A DNA stretch of 64,000 bases. Origin: Nocardia nova SH22a. Its GTDB lineage: Bacteria; Actinomycetota; Actinomycetes; Mycobacteriales; Mycobacteriaceae. Made by a program: the position numbers and the translations under genes. Shown piece by piece: positions 51,133 to 59,105 of this stretch. The notes beneath the pieces were generated by a model. That model saw nothing but the letters and a program-made list of their open reading frames with translations, searched no databases and was not told the origin of the DNA. The DNA lies in NCBI RefSeq assembly GCF_000523235.1, contig NZ_CP006850.1, positions 5,518,001-5,582,000 on the forward strand, in the 5' to 3' direction. How positions within the stretch are numbered: the first letter of the stretch is position 1; each line of letters opens with the position of its first letter.

Positions 51133-52211
51133 CGCTGTCCCTCCCCGGCGGCCGCGATTCCGGTCAGCGCCAGCGGCGTCGCGAACATCGGCAGATCGTC
51201 GACGACGATCCGCAGATTCAGCGTCTTCCTGCCGTCGGGTCCGGTGAAGGCCGCGTTGTACCGGTCGATCAGTGTCATCAGCTTGTCCGGCACGGCGCCA
51301 CCGGCGAGGATGTGCGGTACCGAATCGGTCATGGCGGCCACGAGCTGGGTGACCGGCGTCAGTTCGGCGCCGTGCGATGCCAGCAGGGCACCGGCCTTGC
51401 CGAACAGGCTGTTCGCGGCCAGCCCCAGCCCCTTGTCGGTCTTGTCCATGAACGCGTCGTCCACCCCGAACGTGCCGTCGGGCCGCCGGTTGTACTGGCT
51501 GTCGTAGACGTTGTAGAGGGCGTCGACCGCCTGGGTGCCGAAAGCCGGTAGAACCGCGAGGATGTCGTCGGCGCGGCGCATCAGCTCGGTCGGCATCGCC
51601 TGCTGGGTGGCCGCGATCCGGTCGGCGAAGACGATGCCGGACTGGATCAGCGGGGTGAGCCCGTCGGTGTAGCGCACGACCTTGTTCAAGGTGGTCACCA
51701 TCGACTGCGTCAGCGTCCCGTCGATCGCCAGCGAACCCTTCTCCAGCATCGTCGACATCGTGAAGTCGCCGGTGGGCATCTTGTTCAGCGTGCTGCCGGC
51801 CACCAGGCGGTTGCCGCGGTCACGAGCCACGAGATCCACCGCGGTGATACCGAAGTAGTTCTGCGGCCGGAAATCCAGATCGAAACCATCGGTCAGCTGC
51901 CCCGAGACCTGCTCGCTCAGCAGCACACTCATCCGCACGGTGTCCGGGGCGGTCTTCTCCAGCCGGGTGACCTCACCGATCTCCGCACCGTGCAGGATGA
52001 TCTTGGTTCCGGTGCCGACGCCCGGACCCACATAGGGCACTTCGATATTCAGCGCCAGGCCCGCGGGCTTGTGGTAGCGGGGATAGATCCACAGCGCGCC
52101 CACCAGGACCACGGCGGTCACGACGGCGACCGCCGCGGCCGCGATCTCCACGGCGCGCTTCTGCTGGCGGTCGGTACCGCGCAGGAAATCCTGAGTGCGT
52201 ATCTTGGCCAT
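51129..52211 (-). CDS. mceA: MCE-family protein, mceA position, 360 aa
   Basis: Membrane helix VEIAAAAVAVVTAVVLVGALWIY, MCE domain (LALNIEVPYVGPGVGTGTKIILHGAEIGEVTRLEKT), then a helical domain with DFRPQNYFGITAVDLV. ATG 52211 is preferred for its spacing from AAAGGA; GTG 52214 immediately before is possible and would add one residue. First Mce substrate-channel gene after the two permeases. Confidence 0.93.
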   Translation of the reverse strand: MAKIRTQDFLRGTDRQQKRAVEIAAAAVAVVTAVVLVGALWIYPRYHKPAGLALNIEVPYVGPGVGTGTKIILHGAEIGEVTRLEKTAPDTVRMSVLLSEQVSGQLTDGFDLDFRPQNYFGITAVDLVARDRGNRLVAGSTLNKMPTGDFTMSTMLEKGSLAIDGTLTQSMVTTLNKVVRYTDGLTPLIQSGIVFADRIAATQQAMPTELMRRADDILAVLPAFGTQAVDALYNVYDSQYNRRPDGTFGVDDAFMDKTDKGLGLAANSLFGKAGALLASHGAELTPVTQLVAAMTDSVPHILAGGAVPDKLMTLIDRYNAAFTGPDGRKTLNLRIVVDDLPMFATPLALTGIAAAGEGQR

Positions 52212-52215
52212 CACC

Positions 52216-53094
52216 CTATCCTTTGAACACCAGCAGCGGGCTCAGGCCCCAGATCGCCACTGTCATAGCGAAATTCAGCACGACGATCGCCACCAGACTG
52301 GCCCGGATCGCCCGCCCCGACGCGGCGCCCACACCGGCGGGACCACCGGAGGCGAAATAGCCGTAGTAGCAATGGATCACCGTCACCACCGCGCAGAAGG
52401 TCACGGCCTTGATCACCGAGGCCGTCAGATCCGGCCAGCTGAGGAACTGGGCGAAATAGTGGTCGTAGGTGCCGGGCGGTTGATGATGGAAAACCTTGAC
52501 GATGATTCCGCCGGTGAAGAAGGCGATCACCAACGCCATCAGATATCCGGGCAGTACCACCAGCATTCCGCCCACCAATCGGGTGCCCACGACGAACGGA
52601 ATCGCCCGCAGCCCCATGGATTCGGTGGCGTCGATTTCCTCGGAGATTCGCATGGCGCCGATTTCCGCGGTCATCCGGCAACCGGCCTGTGCCGCGAATC
52701 CGATACCGGTGATGATCGGCGCGATCACGCGAATATTGCCGAAGGAACCGATGATTCCGGTGAGCGCGCCGAAACCGAGCAGGTTCAGGGCCATGAACGC
52801 CTCGATGGCCACCACGGCGCCGACGGCCACGCCGAGGAAGAACATCAGGCTGACCACCCCGCCGTCGACGATCAGCGAGCCGCTTCCCCAGGCCATGTTG
52901 TTCATCGTCTTCAGGGTCTGTTTCCGATAGTGGCGCACCGTGATCGGCAACAGGTAGAAGGTTTTCGCGACGAACACGGCCACCTGGCCGATTTCACCGA
53001 CGAAATCGCTCACACCACGCCCGAGCGCGCGAATCGGACGCGCGGCGAAGGCGGGACGGATATACGGAGACTGCGATGGAGTACTCAATGTCAT
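52216..53094 (-). CDS. yrbEB: YrbEB/MlaE-type permease, 292 aa
   Basis: Inner-membrane permease of the Mce transporter with 5-6 transmembrane helices and the signature RISEEIDATESMGLRAIPFVVGTRLVGG that contacts the Mkl ATPase. N-terminus carries an extra hydrophilic segment (about 1-60). Stop lies 2-5 bp before mceA; start is 10 bp after yrbEA, so coupled. Confidence 0.96.
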   Translation of the reverse strand: MTLSTPSQSPYIRPAFAARPIRALGRGVSDFVGEIGQVAVFVAKTFYLLPITVRHYRKQTLKTMNNMAWGSGSLIVDGGVVSLMFFLGVAVGAVVAIEAFMALNLLGFGALTGIIGSFGNIRVIAPIITGIGFAAQAGCRMTAEIGAMRISEEIDATESMGLRAIPFVVGTRLVGGMLVVLPGYLMALVIAFFTGGIIVKVFHHQPPGTYDHYFAQFLSWPDLTASVIKAVTFCAVVTVIHCYYGYFASGGPAGVGAASGRAIRASLVAIVVLNFAMTVAIWGLSPLLVFKG

Positions 53095-53104
53095 GCCAAT
53101 CGGG

Positions 53105-54010
53105 TCATGCCAACCGGGCGGGGAAGAACATCATCTGCAATTGACTGATCAGCAGATTCGTCATGAAGATGCAGAACACACTCAGGACCACCGAGGCGTT
53201 GACGGCATTCGCCACCCCTTTCGGCCCGCCTTTGGCCTCGAGGCCGCGCAGGCTCGCGATCAGCACCACGATCGCGGCGAAGATCAGCGCCTTGAGAACC
53301 GAGAACGCCAAATCGGTCGGGGTGGCGAAGGCGCCGAAGGACTGCCAGAAGCTGCCCGGCACAACATGATTGACGTTGGCCGAGATGATCAGACCGGCGA
53401 ACACACCCGCGGCGACGATGATGATGCACAGCACCGGCGCGATCGCGATCATCGCGACGAACCTCGGCATCACCAGGCGCTCGACCGGGTCGACGCCCAT
53501 GACGCGCATGGCGTCGATCTCCTCCCGGATCGAGCGGGCGCCCAGATCGGAGGCGATCGCCGAAGCGGCCGCACCGCTCATCAGCAGACCGGCCGCCATC
53601 GGCGCGCCCTGCCCGACCACGCCGAGCCCGCTGGCGGCCCCGGCCAGCGAGTTGGCGCCCACCTGATTCATGATGCCGCCCACCTGAACCGACACCTCGG
53701 CGCCGATCGGAATCGCCATCAACAGCGCGGGCAGCGCGGTCACCTTGAGCAGCAACCACATCTGCTCGACCAGTTCGTACACCGGCATGCGCAGCCGGAC
53801 GGTGTCGACGACCGAATACCGCACCACCGCACCGGTGAGACGGGCGGATCGACCGAGGGTGGCGAGACTGTCGCGCGGCGCCCGGCGCAGATGCGCGAGC
53901 ACCCGGCCCACCCGTGGTGACCGCACCGCGAGCGGCTCGTGGCGGCGCGGCGCCGGTGCGCCCGGACCGGGTAGTGCGTGGGCGATCATCGGTGCCTGCG
54001 TCGTACTCAT
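53105..54010 (-). CDS. yrbEA: YrbEA/MlaE-type permease, 301 aa
   Basis: MlaE-family permease with the signature SIREEIDAMRVMGVDPVERLVMPR and five to six membrane helices (ALLMAIPIGAEVSVQVGG, APVLCIIIVAAGVFAGLIIS, LIFAAIVVLIASLRG). ATG 54010 (MSTTQAPM) is preferred to GTG 54019 because GGAGGT ends 7 nt upstream. First gene of the mce operon proper, with a family 2 promoter 250 bp upstream. Confidence 0.95.
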   Translation of the reverse strand: MSTTQAPMIAHALPGPGAPAPRRHEPLAVRSPRVGRVLAHLRRAPRDSLATLGRSARLTGAVVRYSVVDTVRLRMPVYELVEQMWLLLKVTALPALLMAIPIGAEVSVQVGGIMNQVGANSLAGAASGLGVVGQGAPMAAGLLMSGAAASAIASDLGARSIREEIDAMRVMGVDPVERLVMPRFVAMIAIAPVLCIIIVAAGVFAGLIISANVNHVVPGSFWQSFGAFATPTDLAFSVLKALIFAAIVVLIASLRGLEAKGGPKGVANAVNASVVLSVFCIFMTNLLISQLQMMFFPARLA

Positions 54011-54314
54011 CGGTGGCACCTCCCTCCGTGGATGTCGACACGTGCGACAACTGCGCCGCTGTCGGCGATGTGATGAATGGCGTCATGGAATTACTCGGGC
54101 GCGAATGCGGAAATCACCTGTGGGGAAATCCTTTTCGCGCGGCGCCGACGGCCGTGCGACCGGCGAGCGGATCGGCCACGAACGAATTCCGAGATGCACA
54201 CCGGTGACGCCGTTGTGATCCGGGTCTCCGATGGATACCGCACGTGTCGTGGCTCACAGGGAACCTACTTCGTTTTACGCATTACGTCAATCGTCTTTTG
54301 TAAAACAGCTCGCT
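54011..54314. other. 304-bp gap between mkl and yrbEA: promoter and long leader
   Basis: No credible gene. It holds the family 2 promoter at 54262-54290 and an inverted repeat GTTTTAC / GTAAAAC (54272-54278 and 54300-54306) that brackets the operator and might also end mkl transcripts. The predicted leader to ATG 54010 is about 245 nt, longer than usual, with no riboswitch I recognise. Confidence 0.6.
54262..54290 (-). promoter_or_regulatory. Family 2 promoter/operator before yrbEA-mce
   Basis: Minus strand: GATTGACGT with -35 TTGACG (54285-54290), 17 bp, -10 TAGGTT (54262-54267). By my count the 22-bp operator window matches the P450-operon palindrome at 17 positions, and TTTTGTAAAACAG nearby is shared with the 26818 promoter. 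Confidence 0.65.
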
Positions 54315-55316
54315 TTACGATACGGCGCCGGGCACGGGCTCGTCGGCGAAACTGCATTCCACCGCCGCCCGTGCCGCCGCCGGAAGTGCCGGCAGCATCT
54401 CGCGCACCCGAGCGCGCCGACGGGCCACGGCACGTCGCTGCGGCATACCCGGCGTGGCCTGCATCTGCGGCACGATTCCCGCGACCTCCTCGACGCCGCC
54501 GACATGGTGGCCCGCCTCGGCCAAGGCCTGCTCCCGCACTCGCTGCGCCTCGTCCTTCTCCTCCGACATACCGATCGGGCCGACCATGCGGCCGTTGAGG
54601 AATTGCCGCACCACCGGCTCGTCGGAGGTCAGCAGGACCTCACGCGGACCGAACATCACCAGTTCACGGCGGAACAGCATGCCGATGTTGTCCGGCACCG
54701 TGCGGGCGAGATTGATGTTGTGCGTGACGATCAGGAAGGTCGCGTCGATCTGGGCGTTGATATCGAGGAACAGCTGGCTGATGTAGGTCGTGCGCACCGG
54801 ATCCAACCCCGAATCGGGCTCGTCGACGAGGATCACCTGCGGATCGAGCACCAGGGCGCGCGCCAGACCGGCGCGCTTGCGCATCCCGCCGGAGATCTCG
54901 CCCGGCAGTTTGTCCTCGGCGCCGAGCAGACCGGTCAGCTCGAGTTTCTCCATGACGATCCGCCGGATCTCGGACTCGCTCTTGCGCGTGTGCTCGCGCA
55001 GCGGAAAGGCCACGTTGTCGAACAGATCCATCGAGCCGAACAGCGCACCGTCCTGGAACAGCACACCGAACAGTTTCCGGATGTCGTACAACTGCGCGGC
55101 GGAGCAGGTGGTGATATCGGTGCCGTCGACATGGATGGATCCGTGCTCGGGTCGAAGCAGGCCGATCAGCGCCTTCAGGAACACCGATTTCCCCGTGCCC
55201 GACGGGCCGAGCAGCACACTCACCTCACCGGGCGGAAGCGTCACACTGACATCTCGCCAGATCGTCTGCGCACCAAAACTTTTGGTAATTCCGACGGTGC
55301 TCACTTCGACACCCAT
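54315..55316 (-). CDS. mkl: Mkl/MlaF-type ABC ATPase energising the Mce transporter, 333 aa
   Basis: ATPase of the Mla/Mce family: Walker A GPSGTGKSV near residue 37, Q-loop FGVLFQDGALFGSMDLFDNV, signature ISGGMRKRAGLARAL, Walker B VILVDEPDSGLDP, switch His VTHN. A C-terminal extension of about 80 charged residues follows the ATPase core. In many actinobacteria mkl is unlinked and shared by several mce loci; here it is next to the operon with a separate promoter. Confidence 0.96.
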   Translation of the reverse strand: MGVEVSTVGITKSFGAQTIWRDVSVTLPPGEVSVLLGPSGTGKSVFLKALIGLLRPEHGSIHVDGTDITTCSAAQLYDIRKLFGVLFQDGALFGSMDLFDNVAFPLREHTRKSESEIRRIVMEKLELTGLLGAEDKLPGEISGGMRKRAGLARALVLDPQVILVDEPDSGLDPVRTTYISQLFLDINAQIDATFLIVTHNINLARTVPDNIGMLFRRELVMFGPREVLLTSDEPVVRQFLNGRMVGPIGMSEEKDEAQRVREQALAEAGHHVGGVEEVAGIVPQMQATPGMPQRRAVARRRARVREMLPALPAAARAAVECSFADEPVPGAVS

Positions 55317-55402
55317 GTTGTCTCCTCGACCGAACTTCGGCGCATCGCCTACGGACCAGCACGACGCTCGCCGTCCGCTCGGGCGACACCGGCGAGCTGT
55401 GA

Positions 55403-55442
55403 TACATAAAACGTTCTACGTCTGACGTTAGACGGATCACAG
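55403..55442 (-). promoter_or_regulatory. Variant family 2 promoter/operator before mkl
   Basis: Minus strand: -35 CTAACG (55426-55431), 17 bp, -10 TATGTA (55403-55408). Palindrome CGTCTGACGTTAGACG (55419-55434) has perfect 5-bp outer arms, and a second perfect pair CTGTGAT/ATCACAG (55397-55403 and 55436-55442) encloses it. Aligns to the P450-operon operator at about 15 of 22 positions. Confidence 0.55.
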
Positions 55443-55547
55443 AATTAGCGCAATGATAGCTTCAGGCTCCGATGGGCGGAGGTGGTCGAACAAGTCAGGG
55501 AGACACCGCATTCGGGCCTTTCGCTGCCCGAACGGCGCCGGGCACAT

Positions 55548-56543
55548 TCACCGCACCGCGAAGGCGGGCACATCCTCCCAGTCGCCGATCTGGTAGCACG
55601 CGTGCGCGTCCTCCTGTTCGAACGACAGCAGCCGGGTCAACCGGACCGCGGCACGATCGTCGGGATCGATCCGCATCAGCGCCACTTGCGTTCCGGCAGA
55701 GCGGAGTTCGTCCAGGGCGCGGGTCAGCAGCGCCTCCCCCAGGCCACCGCCGCGAATCTCCGGGACGACGATCAGGGCGCGCACCCAGGCCCCGCGCAAC
55801 TCCAGGTGCCGGATCGGACGCGGATCGAACCAGACCATTCCCGCCGGGCGTTCACTGCCCGCCGCGGCGAGCACGACCGCACCGGCACGTTCGGCGAATT
55901 CGGTACGGAACCGGTCGAATCGCGCCTCGGTCAGCCCTTGTCGCGCCAGGATGTCACCGGCCGCCGCGACGACCGCGTCCGCGGCGAGGGCGACCGGGCC
56001 GGTCACCGTCAGTCCGGCCGGGAACTCGGTGGGAGACAACGGCATCGCGAACGGCCCGGCCAGATGCCGCGCCATCGTCCACAGCCGTGCGCTGGGCGCG
56101 ATACCGAACCGCCGGGTCAGTCGCTCGGAGGCGGGATGGCTGCCGTAGGCCCAGCAGCGCAGCGACGCCGCTCCCCGATCGCACCAGCCACCGGCCGCGC
56201 CGACGTCCAGACCGAGTTCCTCGACCAGCAGCGTGGTGACGCCGCGCGAACGGTAATCAGGGTGCACCGTGTATCCGATCGTGCCCTGACCGCGCTCGTC
56301 GATCGTCAGATTCAGATAGGCGACCATCACCATCGGCGCGTCGGGACGAACGCTGAGGTCGCGGCGCGCCTTGATCGGCAGATGCCACACCGATCGCCCC
56401 GTATCGGACGCGGCCGCCACCGCCTGCTCCGGCACGGTCGAGAATCCGGCCTCCTCGTCGTAGCGCGCGGCCGTGCGGATCAGCTCCAGCGCCTGCGCCC
56501 GGTCCTGTTCGCCGAGTCGCCGACACCAGGTGTACTCGATCAT
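55548..56543 (-). CDS. Tandem GNAT acetyltransferase, mycothiol-synthase-like, 331 aa
   Basis: Two GNAT domains: N-terminal about 1-165 (IGYTVHPDYRSRGVTTLLVEEL, the acetyl-CoA loop) and C-terminal about 165-331 (RALIVVPEIRGGGLGEALLTRALDELRSAG). The tandem arrangement and length resemble MshD, although core MshD motifs cannot be confirmed by eye. Start ATG 56543 (MIEYTWCRRLGEQDRAQ) follows GAGAAGGG; an upstream start at 56579 lacks support. Divergent from the second Rieske gene; could detoxify an amine or thiol conjugate. Confidence 0.88.
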   Translation of the reverse strand: MIEYTWCRRLGEQDRAQALELIRTAARYDEEAGFSTVPEQAVAAASDTGRSVWHLPIKARRDLSVRPDAPMVMVAYLNLTIDERGQGTIGYTVHPDYRSRGVTTLLVEELGLDVGAAGGWCDRGAASLRCWAYGSHPASERLTRRFGIAPSARLWTMARHLAGPFAMPLSPTEFPAGLTVTGPVALAADAVVAAAGDILARQGLTEARFDRFRTEFAERAGAVVLAAAGSERPAGMVWFDPRPIRHLELRGAWVRALIVVPEIRGGGLGEALLTRALDELRSAGTQVALMRIDPDDRAAVRLTRLLSFEQEDAHACYQIGDWEDVPAFAVR

Positions 56544-56570
56544 CGTCCCGCCCTTCTCACGCTGCGCCGG

Positions 56571-56599
56571 TTTACACATAAATCTACATGGGTTAGATT
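56571..56599 (+). promoter_or_regulatory. Family 1 promoter/operator before the second Rieske operon
   Basis: Plus strand: -35 TTTACA (56571-56576), 17-bp spacer CATAAATCTACATGGGT, -10 TAGATT (56594-56599), TSS about 78 nt before ATG 56684. CATAAATCTA aligns with CATAAACCTA at 37824. Links this oxygenase to the shared reductase. Confidence 0.6.
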
Positions 56600-56683
56600 T
56601 AGATCACCATATCAACAGCTCAGGACGCTAACCCTCATGCCCGTTAACTGCCGGGCCTGGTTGCGAGACATTGGAGACACGCC

Positions 56684-57853
56684 ATGACCGAGGTCGGCGC
56701 ACCGCGCGAGGAACGAATCCGTCGCGCTCTGACGCACCTGCGCAACGACACCACCGACGAGTTCGGCCATGTCACCTGGTTCGAGCCCACGGAGTTCACC
56801 GATCCCGCCGTGGCGCGGCGCGAACGCGATCTGATCTTCGGCCGGGTGCCGTCGATCGTCGCGCACGGCTCCGAGATCCCCCGCGCCGGTGACTTCTTCA
56901 CCCTCCAGATGCCCAGGAACAACATCATCGTGGTCCGCCAGCGCGACGGCGGGGTGAAGGCGCTGGTCAACCTGTGCCGCCATCGCGGAGCACTGCTGGA
57001 GAAGGAGGACAAGGGCCGCTGCCGGCTGTTCTCCTGCCCGTACCACCGCTGGTCCTACGACATGGACGGCAGTCTGCGAACCATCACGCGCGACAACACC
57101 TTCGGCGAGCCGGAGCGCGAGACCCTCGGCCTGATCGAGCTGCCCACCGAGGAGCGGCACGGCTTCGTCTGGGTCGTCGACGATGCCGACGCCGAGATCG
57201 ACGTCGCGGCCTGGCTGGGTCCGGAGATGGACGCCGTGCTGTCGGGCTACGACCTGCAGTCGAAGGTCTGTGTGCAGGGCGAGGGTTTCGACGAGCCGGT
57301 GAACTGGAAGATCATGCAGGACGCCTTCCTCGACGGCTATCACATCCAGTACGCGCATCCCAACACCGCGGCCAAGCACATCCACACCAATGTGCTGGCC
57401 TTCGATGATTTCGGGCGGCACTGCCGGTTCATCGCCCCGCGCAAGTCGATCGACCGCTGGATCGAGGAGGACCCGGGCGAGCGCAGCCTCGCCGCGGATG
57501 TCACCGAGACGCATTTCCTGCTGCCCAACAGCACCCTGTTGCGTCAGCCGGATCACTTCCAGCTGCTGACCTTCCGACCGCATCCCACCGAACCGCAGCG
57601 CAGCCGCATGGAGATGCGGCTGCTCGTCCCGCCGGTCGAACAGACCCGGATGACCGAGGAGAAGTGGACCCGGCTGTGGGACAAGAACTGGCAGATCCTG
57701 CTCGACGTCCTGCACGCCGAGGACTTCCCGCTCCTGCGCGATTCCCAGCGCGGCATGACCAGCGCGAGTGCGGGACGAATGGTGCTGGGGCAGAACGAGG
57801 TCGCCAACCAGGTGTTCCGCCGCGAGACCCAGAAACTGCTGACGCAGAAGTGA
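56684..57853 (+). CDS. Rieske non-heme iron oxygenase, alpha subunit, 389 aa
   Basis: Rieske centre Cys98/His100 (CRHRG) and Cys118/His121 (CPYHRW); mononuclear iron site Asp217, His220, His225 (DGYHIQYAH). Paralogue of the 43342 oxygenase, with the same spacing and C-terminal pattern (KNWQILLDVLHAEDFPLLRDSQRGM against KNWELLMETLHAEDWFVTETITANA). Probably a homotrimeric terminal oxygenase served by the 27697 reductase. Followed 43 bp later by an acyl-CoA dehydrogenase. Confidence 0.95.
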   Translation: MTEVGAPREERIRRALTHLRNDTTDEFGHVTWFEPTEFTDPAVARRERDLIFGRVPSIVAHGSEIPRAGDFFTLQMPRNNIIVVRQRDGGVKALVNLCRHRGALLEKEDKGRCRLFSCPYHRWSYDMDGSLRTITRDNTFGEPERETLGLIELPTEERHGFVWVVDDADAEIDVAAWLGPEMDAVLSGYDLQSKVCVQGEGFDEPVNWKIMQDAFLDGYHIQYAHPNTAAKHIHTNVLAFDDFGRHCRFIAPRKSIDRWIEEDPGERSLAADVTETHFLLPNSTLLRQPDHFQLLTFRPHPTEPQRSRMEMRLLVPPVEQTRMTEEKWTRLWDKNWQILLDVLHAEDFPLLRDSQRGMTSASAGRMVLGQNEVANQVFRRETQKLLTQK

Positions 57854-57896
57854 CCGAGGCGCCGGGGCGCACGCGCCCCGGCACAGGAGGAGTGCA

Positions 57897-59048
57897 GTGA
57901 GAACAGACCTTTTCGAGTCCGACCACGACCTGTTCGGCCGGACCGTGCGCGGCTTCGTCGAGCGCCATGTCATCCACAAGATGGACAAGTGGGACGCCGA
58001 CCGGCTCATCGATCGCGACACCTGGCGCGCGGCCGGTGCTCAGGGCCTGCTCGGCCTGGCGGTGCCGGAGGAATACGGCGGGGCGGGTGAGACCGACTAC
58101 CGATTCCGGGTGGTGATCCAGACCGAGATCGCCCGCGTGGGAGCCTCTGCCTTGCAGTCGGGATTTTCCACCAACGACGACATCGTCCTGAATTATCTGC
58201 TGCGGCACGCGAATTCCGAACAGCGCGAACGCTGGCTTCCCGGATTCGTCACCGGCGAGACGATCGGCGCCATCGCCATGACCGAGCCCGGTGCCGGCAG
58301 CGATCTGCGTTCGGTGCAGACCACGGCGGTCCGCGAGGGAGACGACTGGGTGATCAACGGGTCCAAGACCTTCATCACCAGCGGCATGCTCGCCGATCTG
58401 GTGATCGTCTTCGCGGTCACCGATCGCGATCTGGGCTCGCGCGGTTTCAGCCTGTTCGTCGTCGAGGACGGCACCCCCGGTTTCACCCGCGGCCGCAAAC
58501 TCGACAAGGTCGGGCTGCACGCCCAGGACACCGCGGAACTGTTCTTCGACAATGTCCGGGTTCCGGACGCGAACCGGCTCGGCGACATCGGCGGCGGCTT
58601 CGGCTACCTGATGCGGAGCCTGCCGCTGGAGCGGCTCGGAATCGGCATCGCCGCACAGGTTTCCGCGGAGGCCGTGATGGGCTGGACCCTCGACTACATC
58701 AAGGAGCGCCGCGCCTTCGGCAAGCCGATCGCCGAATTCCAGGGCCTCGGATTCACCGTGGCCGAACTGCAGACCGCCACCGAGGTCTCCCGCGCCTACA
58801 TCGACCGCTGTGTCCGCGAATACAACAACGGCACGCTGACCGCCGTCGATGCCGCCAAGGCCAAGCTGTGGGCCACCGAGTTGCAGGGCAAGGTCATCGA
58901 CGCGGGTGTCCAGCTGCACGGCGGATACGGGTACATGATGGAGTATCCGGTCGCCAAGGCGTATATAGACGCCCGCATCCAGCGCATCTACGGCGGCACG
59001 AACGAGATCATGAAAGAGATCATCCATCGCGATCTGCTGCGGGCGTGA
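57897..59048 (+). CDS. Acyl-CoA dehydrogenase, 383 aa
   Basis: FAD-dependent alpha,beta-dehydrogenation of an acyl-CoA. Motifs: AMTEPGAGSDLRSVQTTAVREGDDWVINGSKTFITSG (flavin/substrate segment) and the C-terminal QRIYGGTNEIMKEIIHRDLL, whose Glu fits the family's catalytic-base region. GTG 57897 (RTDLFESDHDLFGRTVRGF) follows AGGAGGAG. Co-transcribed with the Rieske gene, so its acyl-CoA may be a ring-containing carboxylate. Confidence 0.96.
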   Translation: MRTDLFESDHDLFGRTVRGFVERHVIHKMDKWDADRLIDRDTWRAAGAQGLLGLAVPEEYGGAGETDYRFRVVIQTEIARVGASALQSGFSTNDDIVLNYLLRHANSEQRERWLPGFVTGETIGAIAMTEPGAGSDLRSVQTTAVREGDDWVINGSKTFITSGMLADLVIVFAVTDRDLGSRGFSLFVVEDGTPGFTRGRKLDKVGLHAQDTAELFFDNVRVPDANRLGDIGGGFGYLMRSLPLERLGIGIAAQVSAEAVMGWTLDYIKERRAFGKPIAEFQGLGFTVAELQTATEVSRAYIDRCVREYNNGTLTAVDAAKAKLWATELQGKVIDAGVQLHGGYGYMMEYPVAKAYIDARIQRIYGGTNEIMKEIIHRDLLRA

Positions 59049-59052
59049 CCGG

Positions 59053-59082
59053 CGGGCCGACGCGGGCAACCGCGTCGGCCCG
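59053..59082. terminator. Bidirectional hairpin terminator after the acyl-CoA dehydrogenase
   Basis: Perfect 13-bp arms CGGGCCGACGCGG (59053-59065) and CCGCGTCGGCCCG (59070-59082) around GCAA, between convergent genes. No T-tract. Confidence 0.85.
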
Positions 59083-59105
59083 TGATCCGAAAGATGGTGC
59101 GCCCC

